Of a stretch of 60,090 nt of DNA, positions 39,360-48,092 are shown in pieces. Source of the DNA: CAYGBM01 sp964348225 (GTDB lineage Bacteria > Patescibacteriota > Minisyncoccia > Minisyncoccales > CG1-02-41-26); NCBI GenBank assembly GCA_964348225.1, contig CAYGBM010000036.1, positions 1 through 60,090 of the forward strand, in the 5' to 3' direction. A model generated the notes under the pieces. That model was not told the origin of the DNA, did no database searches, and worked only from the letters and a program-made list of their open reading frames with translations. The position numbers and the translations under genes are program-made. Position 1 is the stretch's first letter; every line of letters begins with the position of its first letter.

Positions 39360-41069
39360 ATGAAAATAAAAGCTGTATATCCAAATTTTTTGGTTTGGTT
39401 TTTTTTGATTTTACTCATTGCTTGTTTTTTTGCGAGCACTGGTAAGGTTAGTGCTGCCTTTGATGGAGAAAGCATAAGCGATTTTTCTGTTAAAGTTGAG
39501 GTTTTAAAAAATAGCACCCTGCTCTTGGAAGAAAAAATTGTTTATAATTTCAGCAGCAATTATCGACACGGAATATATCGTGATATTCCCTCCAAGGATG
39601 TTTTGATAAGAGTGAAAAAGGTGCTTGATAATACCAGCGAGCCTTGGCAATATCAAGTGTCAAGGTTGAGAGATTACTTGCGGATTAAAATAGGAGATCC
39701 GGACAAGACTATCATGGGCACTCACACCTATCATATTTTTTATGAAATGGATTTTGCTGTTGGGTATTTCCAAGAGCATGATGAGCTCTATTGGAATGTT
39801 ACTGGCAACGAATGGGAAGTGCCTATTGAATCAGCCAGTATCAAGGTTAATCTGCCAGAAGATGTGGGGAAAGAAAGCTTGAGGCTCGCTTGTTTCACCG
39901 GCTCTTACGGTAAAAGCGAAAGCGATTGTTCCTGGAAGGTTATTAGCCCGAGTCAGGTTTATTTCCAAAGTGAAAAAGCGCTTCAGCCACAAGAAGGTTT
40001 AACAATTGTTCTTGGTTGGCCCAAGGGCATTGTCCCAGGACCTTCTTTAGCAAAAAGGATTAGTCGGTTTGTTCAAAAGTGGATTTTCTTTGTTATTCCC
40101 TTGCTGCTTTTCATCTTTCTTTTTAGGTTATGGCTCAAAAAAGGCAGAGATGCCAGAGTGAAAAAAACTATTATTGCCCAATATGAAGCCCCAGATAACC
40201 TGAGGCCAGCTGAGGTGGCTATTATTAAAGATCAAAAAGTTATTCCAAGAGCTGTTTCAGCAACCATAGTTGACTTGGCACGAAGAGGATACTTGAAGAT
40301 TAAAGAAACAGAGAAAAAAGAAATTCTTTTTAAAAAGAAAGATTGGCAGTTAATAAAAATGAGAGATTTTGAAAGCGATGAATCCTTAAAGAGATACGAA
40401 AATTACCTTTTGTGGTCAATTTTTCCATCAAAAACCCAAGAGAAACGTTTAGTTTCATCTATGGAGAATAAGTTTTACGACAAGTTTGCTCAGCTGAAGA
40501 AAAAGATATCCAGACGGGTTACTTTCGATGACTATTTCGTTGAGAACCCTGACAAGGTTAGAAAAAGATTTTTACTTCCGAGCATTGGCGCTTTTGTCTT
40601 AGGGATTTTTTCATTAGCCACCTGGCGGGTTGGCGTGCCCTTGTTAATTTGCGCAGCATTGCTGCTTTTTTTCTCTTTCTTTATGCCCAAAAAGACAAAG
40701 AAGGGGGCAGAGGCGTTGTGGCATATCTTGGGCTTGGAAGAATATATTAAAACAGCTGAAAGATACCGTGTTAAATTCCAAGAGCAAGAAAACATCTTTG
40801 AAAAAATTCTTCCCTATGCTATTGTTTTTAATCTGGCTGATAAGTGGGCAAAGGCTTTTGAGGGCATATACACAAAACAACCCTCCTGGTATGAATCAGC
40901 AAGGCCAGGGGTTTTCAGCACTGCTGTTTTTGTTGGTGCCCTCAACAGCTCTCTTTCTGGAATTACCAGCTCAATGGCTTCAAAGCCTGGAGGCAGAAGT
41001 GGAGGAAGCGGTTTTGCAGGAGGCTTTGCTGGTGGAGGGGCTGGGGGAGGGGGCGGTGGTAGCTGGTGA
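39360..41069 (+). CDS. DUF2207 membrane protein
   Basis: 569 residues. Signal peptide (FLVWFFLILLIACFFASTGKVSA), an exported DUF2207 domain (ISDFSVKVEVLKNSTLLLEEK, YRHGIYRDIP), one membrane span near residue 245, a cytoplasmic winged-helix-like part (VIPRAVSATIVDLARRGYLKI), two more spans around 415-450, and a Gly-rich tail (GGAGGGGGGSW). This architecture and the LemA neighbour are standard for the family; the role is unknown, with links to envelope stress proposed. Confidence 0.93.
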   Translation: MKIKAVYPNFLVWFFLILLIACFFASTGKVSAAFDGESISDFSVKVEVLKNSTLLLEEKIVYNFSSNYRHGIYRDIPSKDVLIRVKKVLDNTSEPWQYQVSRLRDYLRIKIGDPDKTIMGTHTYHIFYEMDFAVGYFQEHDELYWNVTGNEWEVPIESASIKVNLPEDVGKESLRLACFTGSYGKSESDCSWKVISPSQVYFQSEKALQPQEGLTIVLGWPKGIVPGPSLAKRISRFVQKWIFFVIPLLLFIFLFRLWLKKGRDARVKKTIIAQYEAPDNLRPAEVAIIKDQKVIPRAVSATIVDLARRGYLKIKETEKKEILFKKKDWQLIKMRDFESDESLKRYENYLLWSIFPSKTQEKRLVSSMENKFYDKFAQLKKKISRRVTFDDYFVENPDKVRKRFLLPSIGAFVLGIFSLATWRVGVPLLICAALLLFFSFFMPKKTKKGAEALWHILGLEEYIKTAERYRVKFQEQENIFEKILPYAIVFNLADKWAKAFEGIYTKQPSWYESARPGVFSTAVFVGALNSSLSGITSSMASKPGGRSGGSGFAGGFAGGGAGGGGGGSW

Positions 41070-41094
41070 TCCAGCGATATAAAGTTATAAAACT

Positions 41095-42156
41095 ATGAGA
41101 AGAGGCCCAGAATTTAGAATAGTGGGAGGTGCCCCTGAAGAAGAGAAAGGGAAAGCAAGAAAACGGCTGGAAGATTTATTAGGTGAAAAACACCTTGAGC
41201 TTTTAAAGTTAACTAAAGAATCAAAAGAGGAATTGCGGAGGTTAGAATATCCAAAAAGCCCAATAGAGTTAGCCTTAATTGACGTGGCAAATCAAGAAAC
41301 TTCTGAGCTCATGGAAAAAGCAGGTCTTGACCCTTATGATATACCTGAAAGGAATATACATATAGTCCCGCCCGAGATATATAAAAGGGCAAGCGAGGAG
41401 CATGGAAGTGCTCTTAGTATAGCCAGGGACCAGGTAATTCTTATGGACGCCAGAGAATGTAGAGCAAGCTTACTTGCTTTTGCTAGGTATACATTCCATG
41501 AGTTGATGCATCTCAAGGGACATTTTACATTAGAAGTGCAGGAGATAGTAGAGAGGGAAAAACCTGATGTGAAAGAGACTGCTTATCAATCAGGATTAAC
41601 AGTCTATTCACCCCAAAAGAAAAGATTGCATGGTGAATATCACGAACATTTTCGGGGGGCTGAGGAAGCGATAGTAGCCTTGCAAGAAAAGAAGTTTCTC
41701 TCGGAATTGTTGAAGCATCCATTATTCAAGGAAGAAAAAGAATGGTTAGATTCATCAGAAGCTTTAGAATTTAAACAGAAAATCGCAAAGGATGAAGAAT
41801 TACCAATAGAGGATATCTTCTGGGTCAGCAAAGACGGTCAAGAATATGAAGCGATCGATTATTGGAGGCAGAGAAAGGTTCTAAACTATGTTATGGAGCA
41901 GATCCGGGTTGCTTATCCAGACGAGGTTTATAAATCTACTGAAGATGTTCTCTCAGAATTTAGAAACAGTATATTTACCGGTCGTCTTCGTCCAATAAAA
42001 AAGATAGTAGAGCATACTTTTGGCAAAGGGAGTTTTCGAGTCTTAGGAATGATGAAAGACGATAAAGAAAGCCCTGTTGAGGTTCTTGAAGCATTGAGAA
42101 AGATGCGTCTCAGCCATTTAAAATTAACCAAAGGTGAAAAGCCCACCAATTCGTAA
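41095..42156 (+). CDS. Zincin-like putative metalloprotease, unknown family
   Basis: 353 residues, soluble, no signal. Contains HELMHLKGH (residues 135-143), a match to the HExxH zinc-peptidase motif with an additional His, and further on GEYHEHFRGAEEAIVAL, where a Glu or His could be the third ligand. The rest is charged and helical. I do not know the family. Located between DUF2207 and htpX, another zinc protease, it may act in the same envelope-maintenance unit. A catalytic role is inferred only from the motif. Confidence 0.7.
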   Translation: MRRGPEFRIVGGAPEEEKGKARKRLEDLLGEKHLELLKLTKESKEELRRLEYPKSPIELALIDVANQETSELMEKAGLDPYDIPERNIHIVPPEIYKRASEEHGSALSIARDQVILMDARECRASLLAFARYTFHELMHLKGHFTLEVQEIVEREKPDVKETAYQSGLTVYSPQKKRLHGEYHEHFRGAEEAIVALQEKKFLSELLKHPLFKEEKEWLDSSEALEFKQKIAKDEELPIEDIFWVSKDGQEYEAIDYWRQRKVLNYVMEQIRVAYPDEVYKSTEDVLSEFRNSIFTGRLRPIKKIVEHTFGKGSFRVLGMMKDDKESPVEVLEALRKMRLSHLKLTKGEKPTNS

Positions 42157-42163
42157 CCCCACT

Positions 42164-42200
42164 CTACAAACTACTAACTACTAACTACTAACTACTAACT
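42164..42200. repeat. CTACTAA tandem repeat before htpX
   Basis: About five copies of the 7-bp unit ACTAACT run directly into the htpX ATG. The starting segment CTACAAACTACTAACTA is identical to the repeat arm at 59560-59576. Confidence 0.85.
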
Positions 42201-43112
42201 ATGCCAACCCTTTATTCCCAAGCAGAATCTAATGTTCGCAAAACCTACTTGTTGATTTTTGTTTTTTTAATCCTTATTATTGGTTTAGGCTGGCTTTTCA
42301 GCGAGATTTTGGGCAATGCTATAATCTTGTATGCTGCTGTCATTTTCAGTTTTCTAATGACCTTTTTCAGCTACTGGTATTCAGACAAGGTGGTGCTGGC
42401 TGCAACCAGAGCCAAACTAATAGAGAAAAAAGACAATCCAGAGCTTTACCGCTTGGTTGAAAACATTTGCATAACAGCCGGTTTGCCCTTGCCTAGAATC
42501 TATATCTTGCCAGAAGCTCAGCCCAATGCTTTTGCCACTGGCAGAAACAAGAAGCATGCGGTAATAGCTGTTACTGCTGGTTTGTTGCAACAGCTCAGCA
42601 GAACAGAGCTTGAAGGAGTAATTGCCCACGAATTGTCGCACATCAAAAACAAAGATATGCTTTTGCAAACAATCGTTGTTGTTTTAGCTGGAATGATTGC
42701 TATTGCCTCCCACTGGTTCTTGCGCATTAGTTTTCTTGGTGGAGGGGCTGGTGGGAGACGAAGAGGCTCAAGGGGTGGAGCTGGTGCTTACTTGATGGTG
42801 CTCGGTTTGGTTGCTGCAATCTTAGCGCCTATTGCAGCCAGTTTAGTCAGGCTTGCTATTTCAAGAAAAAGAGAATTTTTAGCTGACGCCTCAGGCGCTT
42901 TACTAACCAGATATCCTGAAGGCTTAGCCAGCGCCTTGGAAAAAATCTCCTCTGACCCAACCCCAATGAGAAAAGCCAGCAATTCCACTGCCCATCTCTT
43001 TATTGCCTCGCCCTTCAAGGGCAGACAGCAGCGGAATTGGTTTACCAAATTGTTCTTGACTCATCCTTCAACAGAAGATAGAGTAAAAGCCCTCCGTGGC
43101 ATGAAGGTTTAA
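42201..43112 (+). CDS. htpX: HtpX family membrane zinc protease
   Basis: 303 residues of the M48 family: two N-terminal membrane spans (YLLIFVFLILIIGLGWLFSE, IILYAAVIFSFLMTFF), active site VIAHELSHIKNKD with HExxH, two further spans, then the third zinc ligand Glu in SRKREFLADASGA. Degrades misfolded membrane proteins. Last gene of the lemA-DUF2207-zincin-htpX run. The start codon is preceded only by a tandem repeat with no ribosome site. Confidence 0.95.
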   Translation: MPTLYSQAESNVRKTYLLIFVFLILIIGLGWLFSEILGNAIILYAAVIFSFLMTFFSYWYSDKVVLAATRAKLIEKKDNPELYRLVENICITAGLPLPRIYILPEAQPNAFATGRNKKHAVIAVTAGLLQQLSRTELEGVIAHELSHIKNKDMLLQTIVVVLAGMIAIASHWFLRISFLGGGAGGRRRGSRGGAGAYLMVLGLVAAILAPIAASLVRLAISRKREFLADASGALLTRYPEGLASALEKISSDPTPMRKASNSTAHLFIASPFKGRQQRNWFTKLFLTHPSTEDRVKALRGMKV

Positions 43113-43155
43113 AAAGTATTTTAAAATTTAAAATTTAGAATTTAAAATTAATTAT

Positions 43156-43240
43156 GGTAGGGTGTGCCGAATGGTAAGGCGCCACTCTGGAGAAGTGGTG
43201 GGGATTTTTCCCCTTGCAGGTTCGAGTCCTGTCCCTACCG
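43156..43240 (+). tRNA. tRNA-Ser (GGA)
   Basis: Class II tRNA: acceptor GGTAGGG/CCCTACC, anticodon arm CCACT-CTGGAGA-AGTGG with anticodon GGA, variable arm TGGGGATTTTTCCCCT, T arm GCAGG-TTCGAGT-CCTGT, discriminator G. CCA is not encoded. Confidence 0.95.
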
Positions 43241-43269
43241 CATCGTTTAAATTTCAAAGAGACAGTGCT

Positions 43270-43785
43270 ATGTTAATAGGTATAATTGCAGATACCCACG
43301 ACAATGTGCCTAATCTTTTGAAAGCCATAAAAGCCTTTAATGAAAAGAAGGTAGATTTGGTTTTGCATTGCGGTGATTGGGTTTCACCCTTTATGCCAGA
43401 TTTTTGTGGTGATTTGCAAGCAAAAATCGTTTCTGTTTGGGGCAATAACGAAGGGGGTATCTACCGTTTTTTAACCAGACACCAAAAAAAGAAATGGAAC
43501 ATAGATTTCCAAAACAGAAGCGTGGAATTAGAACTTGATGGCAGGAAAATCATTGCTTATCATGGGGATTCAAAGCCATTGTTAAAAGCCTTGATAGATT
43601 GCCAGAAATACGATGCTGTTTTTTCAGGGCACACCCACGTTGCTTTGATTGCAAAAGAAGGAAAAACTTTGCACGTGAATCCTGGCTCAACCTCTGGATT
43701 GTCTGAGTCAAAGATAGTTGATGAAATAACCGTTGCTGTTTACAACACCAAAACCAACCAAGCCGGAATTATTCGCTTAAAGTAA
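43270..43785 (+). CDS. MJ0936/YfcE-type phosphodiesterase
   Basis: Calcineurin-like metallophosphoesterase of 171 residues. Metal-binding motifs in order: IADTHDN (DxH), LHCGDWV (GD), VWGNNEG (GNxx), AYHGD, and SGHTHVA with the closing NPGS. Start at MLIGIIADTHDN; the frame is open upstream but runs through tRNA-Ser. The family cleaves simple phosphodiesters; the natural substrate is uncertain. Confidence 0.93.
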   Translation: MLIGIIADTHDNVPNLLKAIKAFNEKKVDLVLHCGDWVSPFMPDFCGDLQAKIVSVWGNNEGGIYRFLTRHQKKKWNIDFQNRSVELELDGRKIIAYHGDSKPLLKALIDCQKYDAVFSGHTHVALIAKEGKTLHVNPGSTSGLSESKIVDEITVAVYNTKTNQAGIIRLK

Positions 43786-43837
43786 TTATTTGTTAATCAT
43801 TGAAAGGTCGCTTCAATTTTTTATAACTTGTTAAAAA

Positions 43838-44095
43838 ATGCCTGCAAAAAAGACAACAAAAACAAAAAAAGAGGAGTTTAAGGTTTCAGGTGAGGATGTT
43901 GTTAAGAAAATAAAGGCAATCATTAAAGAAGGAAACGCCAGAAGAATTATAGTTAAGAATGAAAAAGGCAAGGTTATGCTTGAAATCCCAGTGAGTGTGG
44001 CTGCTGTTGGTACTGTGTTAGCACCGATTTTGGCGGCTGCTGGGGTCTTGGTGGCTATGGTTAAGAAATGCACCATTATAGTTGAGAGAAAATAA
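43838..44095 (+). CDS. DUF4342 protein
   Basis: 85 residues: a Lys-rich start, then EEFKVSGEDVVKKIKAIIKEGNARRIIVKNEKGKVMLEIP and a hydrophobic hairpin (VAAVGTVLAPILAAAGVLVAMV), the DUF4342 pattern. Function is unknown; members are small membrane-associated proteins. Confidence 0.85.
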   Translation: MPAKKTTKTKKEEFKVSGEDVVKKIKAIIKEGNARRIIVKNEKGKVMLEIPVSVAAVGTVLAPILAAAGVLVAMVKKCTIIVERK

Positions 44096-44102
44096 AATGA
44101 AT

Positions 44103-44152
44103 GGAAGGAGTTTCGCTCCTTCCTAAGGTCGAAGGAATTCGGTTCCTTTGAC
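44103..44152 (+). repeat. Two back-to-back hairpins before the ABC1 kinase gene
   Basis: GGAAGGAG/CTCCTTCC (44103-44110/44116-44123) with TTTCG loop, and GTCGAAGGAA/TTCCTTTGAC (44129-region to 44152) with a TTCGG loop and one G-T pair. They share the AAGGA core and stand 56 bases before the start codon. Confidence 0.8.
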
Positions 44153-44207
44153 AGGTTTCTTCGATGATGATAGTTTAGTTCGTTTGTGGATTTTTGGGAA
44201 TTTTATT

Positions 44208-45638
44208 ATGTTTGATAGGACAAGGCGGCTTTTTAAAATTTCAAAGGCGTTTTTGGGAATAGTTTATCTTCTCAAGAAAGCCAGAAGGCATGGCAATGAT
44301 TTTGGCTTGGTGGGAAAAAAGATAAACAGGCTAATTGCTGGCTTAGGACCTACCTTTGTAAAGTTAGCTCAGATGCTTTCTTTAAGAGCTGACCTTGTTC
44401 CTGCTGGCCTTGCTGATGAGTTAAGAGAACTGCTTGATAGGGGGAAAAAGGTAAGGACCAGCTCCATTGTGAATATCTTTAAACAAGAATTCGGAAAAAT
44501 ACCAGAAGATTGCTTTGAATACTTTGAAGAAGAGCCCTTGGCTGTGGCTTCATTAGCTCAGGTTCACAAAGCAAAATACAAAGGCAAGCTTGTGGTGGTT
44601 AAGGTCCAAAAGCCTGACATCAAAATGATTATCCAGCACGATTTGAGCTTAATAAAAAAAGCTCTTTTCTTTTTGCCAGCCCCCACTTCCAAGTTGAAAA
44701 ACAGTAAAAAGTTATTAAAAAGAATCATAAAAGAGTTTTTCAAGTGGATGAAGTACGAGCTTGATTACAGATTGGAGGCTGTGCACTTATCAAGGGCGCT
44801 AAATAATTTTGCTGGAAGCGACTTTGTTGTAATTCCCAAAGTTTTTTATGAATTCAGTAGCGATAAGGTTTTGACCATGGAATATATTGAAGGGGTAAGC
44901 CTGAATGAGATATTTGACAATATAAAAGATTTGGCTTCAAGGCAGACGATTGATTACAAAGGGGTAAAAGTTAAAAAGAAAGAGTTTATAAAAAAGACAG
45001 TGGATGCGATTTTCAAACAGATATTTGAAGACGGCTATTTTCATGCTGATCCTCATCCAGCTAATCTTATTATTACCCAAAAAGACAAACTAGCCTATAT
45101 TGATTTTGGTATAGTTGGCGTTTTGGACCCAAGATTGAAAGAGAAATTATTTGAGTTATTTATGTCTGTTATTGAAGGCGATGTCGTGGAAATAAGCGAA
45201 TCTTTTATTAGTTTAGACGAGGTAAAGGGGCACGAACAGTTGCCCATCGTTCAAAAACGAATACGGGATTTGCTTAGCAAATTTACAACCGGAACAGCCT
45301 TGGATATGGGAGCCACTGAGATTTTCTATCAGTTAATAAACATTGCTTTGGAATGTGATATTGAACTGCCTTTATCTTTTGCTGTTTTGGGTAAAACCCT
45401 TTTTGCCTATGATGGTGAAATCCGCAAGGCAGACCCTCAATTTGATATTATAACAGCCTTTAGGGAAAGGCTGGAGGCAGGAGGGCTGGAAGGTTTTATC
45501 AAACAGATAGCTCCAATTTCAGTTCAAGACCTATTAAAACAAACAAGGGGCTTGCCTCAAGAGCTTGTTAATCTTTTGAGAAAATTATCCCAAGAGGGCT
45601 TGGAAGTAATCGTAAGATTTGCCCCCGTTAAAAAATAA
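44208..45638 (+). CDS. ABC1/UbiB-type atypical kinase
   Basis: 476 residues. Motifs: the KxGQ-like FVKLAQMLSLRADLVP, AVASLAQVHKAKY with VVVKVQKP (Lys of the nucleotide site), the catalytic HADPHPANL and metal-binding DFG in YIDFGIVG. UbiB-family ATPases help handle isoprenoid lipids (ubiquinone in others); no quinone pathway is visible here, so the partner is unknown. Start at MFDRTRRLFK; the extra upstream codons follow the hairpin pair and are not conserved in style. The C-terminus lacks the usual membrane helices and ends VRFAPVKK. Confidence 0.9.
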   Translation: MFDRTRRLFKISKAFLGIVYLLKKARRHGNDFGLVGKKINRLIAGLGPTFVKLAQMLSLRADLVPAGLADELRELLDRGKKVRTSSIVNIFKQEFGKIPEDCFEYFEEEPLAVASLAQVHKAKYKGKLVVVKVQKPDIKMIIQHDLSLIKKALFFLPAPTSKLKNSKKLLKRIIKEFFKWMKYELDYRLEAVHLSRALNNFAGSDFVVIPKVFYEFSSDKVLTMEYIEGVSLNEIFDNIKDLASRQTIDYKGVKVKKKEFIKKTVDAIFKQIFEDGYFHADPHPANLIITQKDKLAYIDFGIVGVLDPRLKEKLFELFMSVIEGDVVEISESFISLDEVKGHEQLPIVQKRIRDLLSKFTTGTALDMGATEIFYQLINIALECDIELPLSFAVLGKTLFAYDGEIRKADPQFDIITAFRERLEAGGLEGFIKQIAPISVQDLLKQTRGLPQELVNLLRKLSQEGLEVIVRFAPVKK

Positions 45639-45677
45639 TCTTTCAATATTTGAACTCGGGTTTTGAACATTTGAGAT

Positions 45678-46262
45678 ATGGATTTTAGCGTTATTATTGT
45701 TAACCTCCTTTCTTTTTATCAATTGCCAGCTATTTTTTGGGGGGCTTTCTTTTTCGGTGAAACTGTTGTTATAACAGCCGCCTTTCTTTCTGCTCAAGGC
45801 ATTTGGTCGCTATTAAACGTGTTTTGGCTGGCATTGGCTGGCACTTTGATATCTGACGCGCTTTGGTTTTTATTCGGCAAATCTTTTCTAAAGCTTCTTA
45901 ATCGATGGCAAAGGTATCAGCAAAAGCACGATAAGTTTGTCAAGAAATTAGAAAGAATATTAGGCAGAAGACCTTTTTTGGTTCTCTTGTTTATCAAATT
46001 CTTATACGGCACAAGAATCCTAACTATTATTTATCTTTCTTTGCGCAAAATACGTTTTCGGACATTCTTGATCTTCAACACCATAGGCACTCTTGTGTGG
46101 CTCGTTGTAATGATTGCCATAGGCTGGCTGGCAGGTAAGGGCATTGCCAATGTTATTCCAGTTTTTCATAGAATAGGATATGCTTTGTCTTTATTGGTTT
46201 TATTTCTTATAATATTTAAAGTTATCACTTCATGGCTAGGCAAAAGAATAATCAAAAAATAA
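45678..46262 (+). CDS. DedA/VTT-domain membrane protein
   Basis: 194 residues with about five hydrophobic segments and the family features FGETVVITAAFLSAQG near the N-terminus, a re-entrant loop region and GTRILTIIYLS before the last spans. DedA proteins act in lipid-carrier (undecaprenyl phosphate) or phospholipid flipping and membrane homeostasis. The next gene begins inside its last codons (31-base overlap). Confidence 0.85.
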   Translation: MDFSVIIVNLLSFYQLPAIFWGAFFFGETVVITAAFLSAQGIWSLLNVFWLALAGTLISDALWFLFGKSFLKLLNRWQRYQQKHDKFVKKLERILGRRPFLVLLFIKFLYGTRILTIIYLSLRKIRFRTFLIFNTIGTLVWLVVMIAIGWLAGKGIANVIPVFHRIGYALSLLVLFLIIFKVITSWLGKRIIKK

Positions 46263-47260
46263 CAGCTATAGTGCCAGCTTACAATGAGGCTGAAAGGATT
46301 GGCTCGGTTTTGGATGTTCTCACAAAATATCCCAAATTCAAAGAGATTATTGTAGTGGATGACGGTTCAATCGATAATACAGCCAAGGTTGTTAAGAAAT
46401 ACAATGTTCGTTATGTAAGAAATAAAGTAAACAAAGGCAAGGGCTACTCAATGGATGTTGGGGTTAAATTAGCCAAGGGCGATGTGATATTTTTCTCTGA
46501 CGCTGATGTTATTGGTTTAACCCATAATATCATTAATGAGATTACAGAGCCCGTTCTCAAAGGAAAACTGGATATGTTTATTGGCATGCGGAGCAGGCAG
46601 CTCTATCATTTGCACTATTTGGTTGTTTTTATTCCTTTGCTTGGGGGCGAGAGAGCCTTAACCAAGGCTTTGTGGCAGAAACTGCCCAACTACTACAAAA
46701 GTTATTTTAAGGTTGAGGCAGGGTTAAATTTTTATGCCAAGTATTACGGCAAAGGGTTCGGTTATAAGGTTTTTAAGGGTTTATCTCAGGTGGTTAAGGA
46801 AAAAAAGTATGGCTTTTGGCAAGGCACTAAGCAACGTTGGGGCATGATGTCTAACATTCTTTGTGCTCAATTCAAGCTCCAGTTTGTTGATATACCCAAA
46901 ACAATTCAGAATATAAGGACAAATATTTTTCTTGCTTTGCAAAGCCTTGCTGGCGTTTTTTTAGGCCTTTTAATTTTTGTTGCCAATTATATTCCCCGCA
47001 GCTTGAATCGCCTTCTATATTTTAGCGAAGGCCTCAATGGAAGTTTTACAGTGTCTTTGGCTCGTTTCTATATATATCTTGTAAAGATACTAAGCGTTAA
47101 CATTATTGCGATCATTGGAATAATAATTGTTGCTTTTAACTCAGCCGTTCTCTTGTTTAGCCTTAAGAAGCTGGTAGATTTTATTTGTAGCCCATCAGTT
47201 AAGCGGGCAAAAAACACTCTCCGCCAAAAGGTTGATACAGCAAGTCGATTCAGAACATAG
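46232..47260 (+). CDS. Family 2 glycosyltransferase with membrane C-terminus
   Basis: 342 residues. GT-A fold start ITAIVPAYNEAERIGSVLDVL, VVDDGSIDNT (nucleotide binding) and FFSDADV (DxD metal site). The C-terminal 100 residues carry two to three hydrophobic spans. Similar to dolichol/undecaprenyl-phosphate sugar transferases, so probably loads a sugar on a lipid carrier or a glycan at the membrane. Overlaps dedA by 31 bases, which links the two to lipid-carrier use. Confidence 0.9.
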   Translation: MARQKNNQKITAIVPAYNEAERIGSVLDVLTKYPKFKEIIVVDDGSIDNTAKVVKKYNVRYVRNKVNKGKGYSMDVGVKLAKGDVIFFSDADVIGLTHNIINEITEPVLKGKLDMFIGMRSRQLYHLHYLVVFIPLLGGERALTKALWQKLPNYYKSYFKVEAGLNFYAKYYGKGFGYKVFKGLSQVVKEKKYGFWQGTKQRWGMMSNILCAQFKLQFVDIPKTIQNIRTNIFLALQSLAGVFLGLLIFVANYIPRSLNRLLYFSEGLNGSFTVSLARFYIYLVKILSVNIIAIIGIIIVAFNSAVLLFSLKKLVDFICSPSVKRAKNTLRQKVDTASRFRT

Positions 47261-47277
47261 CTTACAAACAAAAAACT

Positions 47278-48060
47278 ATGAACATCAAAAAAACAGCGAT
47301 TGAGGCGGTAAGAAAAGCAGGCAAGGTTTTGTTAGAGATGTCTGAGAAAGAAATTAAATACGATATGAAAAGTGAGTACGATATTGTTACCGAAGCAGAT
47401 TTAAAAGCCGAAGAGATTATTATTTCTCAGATAAGAAAAGACTTTCCAGAGCATAGTATTTTTTCTGAAGAAAAAGGTAAAGATACGAAAGAGTCTGAAT
47501 ATTGCTGGATTGTTGACCCTCTTGATGGCACTATTAACTTCTCAAGGGGGCTTGATGATTATTGCGTTGCTATTGCTGTTGAATACAAAAAGGATTTAGT
47601 GTTGGGAATTGTCTATCAGCCCCATTCTGACCGTCTTTATATTGCAGAAAAAGGTAAGGGCGCTTTTCTTAATAATAGAAGAATATCAGTTTCAGATGAG
47701 CCTGAAATGGTGAATATGATGTTGGCAATAGACAACTCTACCAAAATGGATATTAGAAAGAGAAACCTTCAACTTCTATCTAGAATAAATAATGAGGTGA
47801 GGCAAATCAGAATGTTTGGAAGTGGTTCTTTCACTTTAGCCAGGTTGGCTGCAGGACAGTTAGATATTTTTTATAGAGCCGGTCCCCTCCATTATTGGGA
47901 TGCAGCTCCGGGAATCTTATTGGTAAAAGAGGCTGGAGGTATGGTTACCGACTTCCAGGGCAATAATATTAGCCGTAATTCTCAAACTTTCCTTGCCTCC
48001 AATGGCAAAAAACACCAAGAAATCCTTCAACTGATAGGTCAGCAAGAAAGAAAATTTTAG
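47278..48060 (+). CDS. Inositol monophosphatase family phosphatase
   Basis: 260 residues of the IMPase/SuhB fold: EEKGKD, DPLDGTINFSRG and WDAAPGILLVKEAGG, carrying the metal ligands (Glu, Asp-Pro-Leu-Asp, Trp-Asp). Acts on a sugar or inositol monophosphate, or in 3',5'-bisphosphate turnover; the exact substrate cannot be told. Placed 17 bases after the glycosyltransferase. Confidence 0.92.
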   Translation: MNIKKTAIEAVRKAGKVLLEMSEKEIKYDMKSEYDIVTEADLKAEEIIISQIRKDFPEHSIFSEEKGKDTKESEYCWIVDPLDGTINFSRGLDDYCVAIAVEYKKDLVLGIVYQPHSDRLYIAEKGKGAFLNNRRISVSDEPEMVNMMLAIDNSTKMDIRKRNLQLLSRINNEVRQIRMFGSGSFTLARLAAGQLDIFYRAGPLHYWDAAPGILLVKEAGGMVTDFQGNNISRNSQTFLASNGKKHQEILQLIGQQERKF

Positions 48061-48092
48061 ATTTCTTAATAATTTGTTTATAATTAATCTAT

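Noticed and set aside
42164..42200. CRISPR-like array from CTACTAA repeats
   Set aside because: The unit is 7 bp in pure tandem with no spacers; no cas genes are in the window.
43162..43269. Longer N-terminus for the phosphodiesterase
   Set aside because: The added 36 codons run through tRNA-Ser and do not resemble the family.
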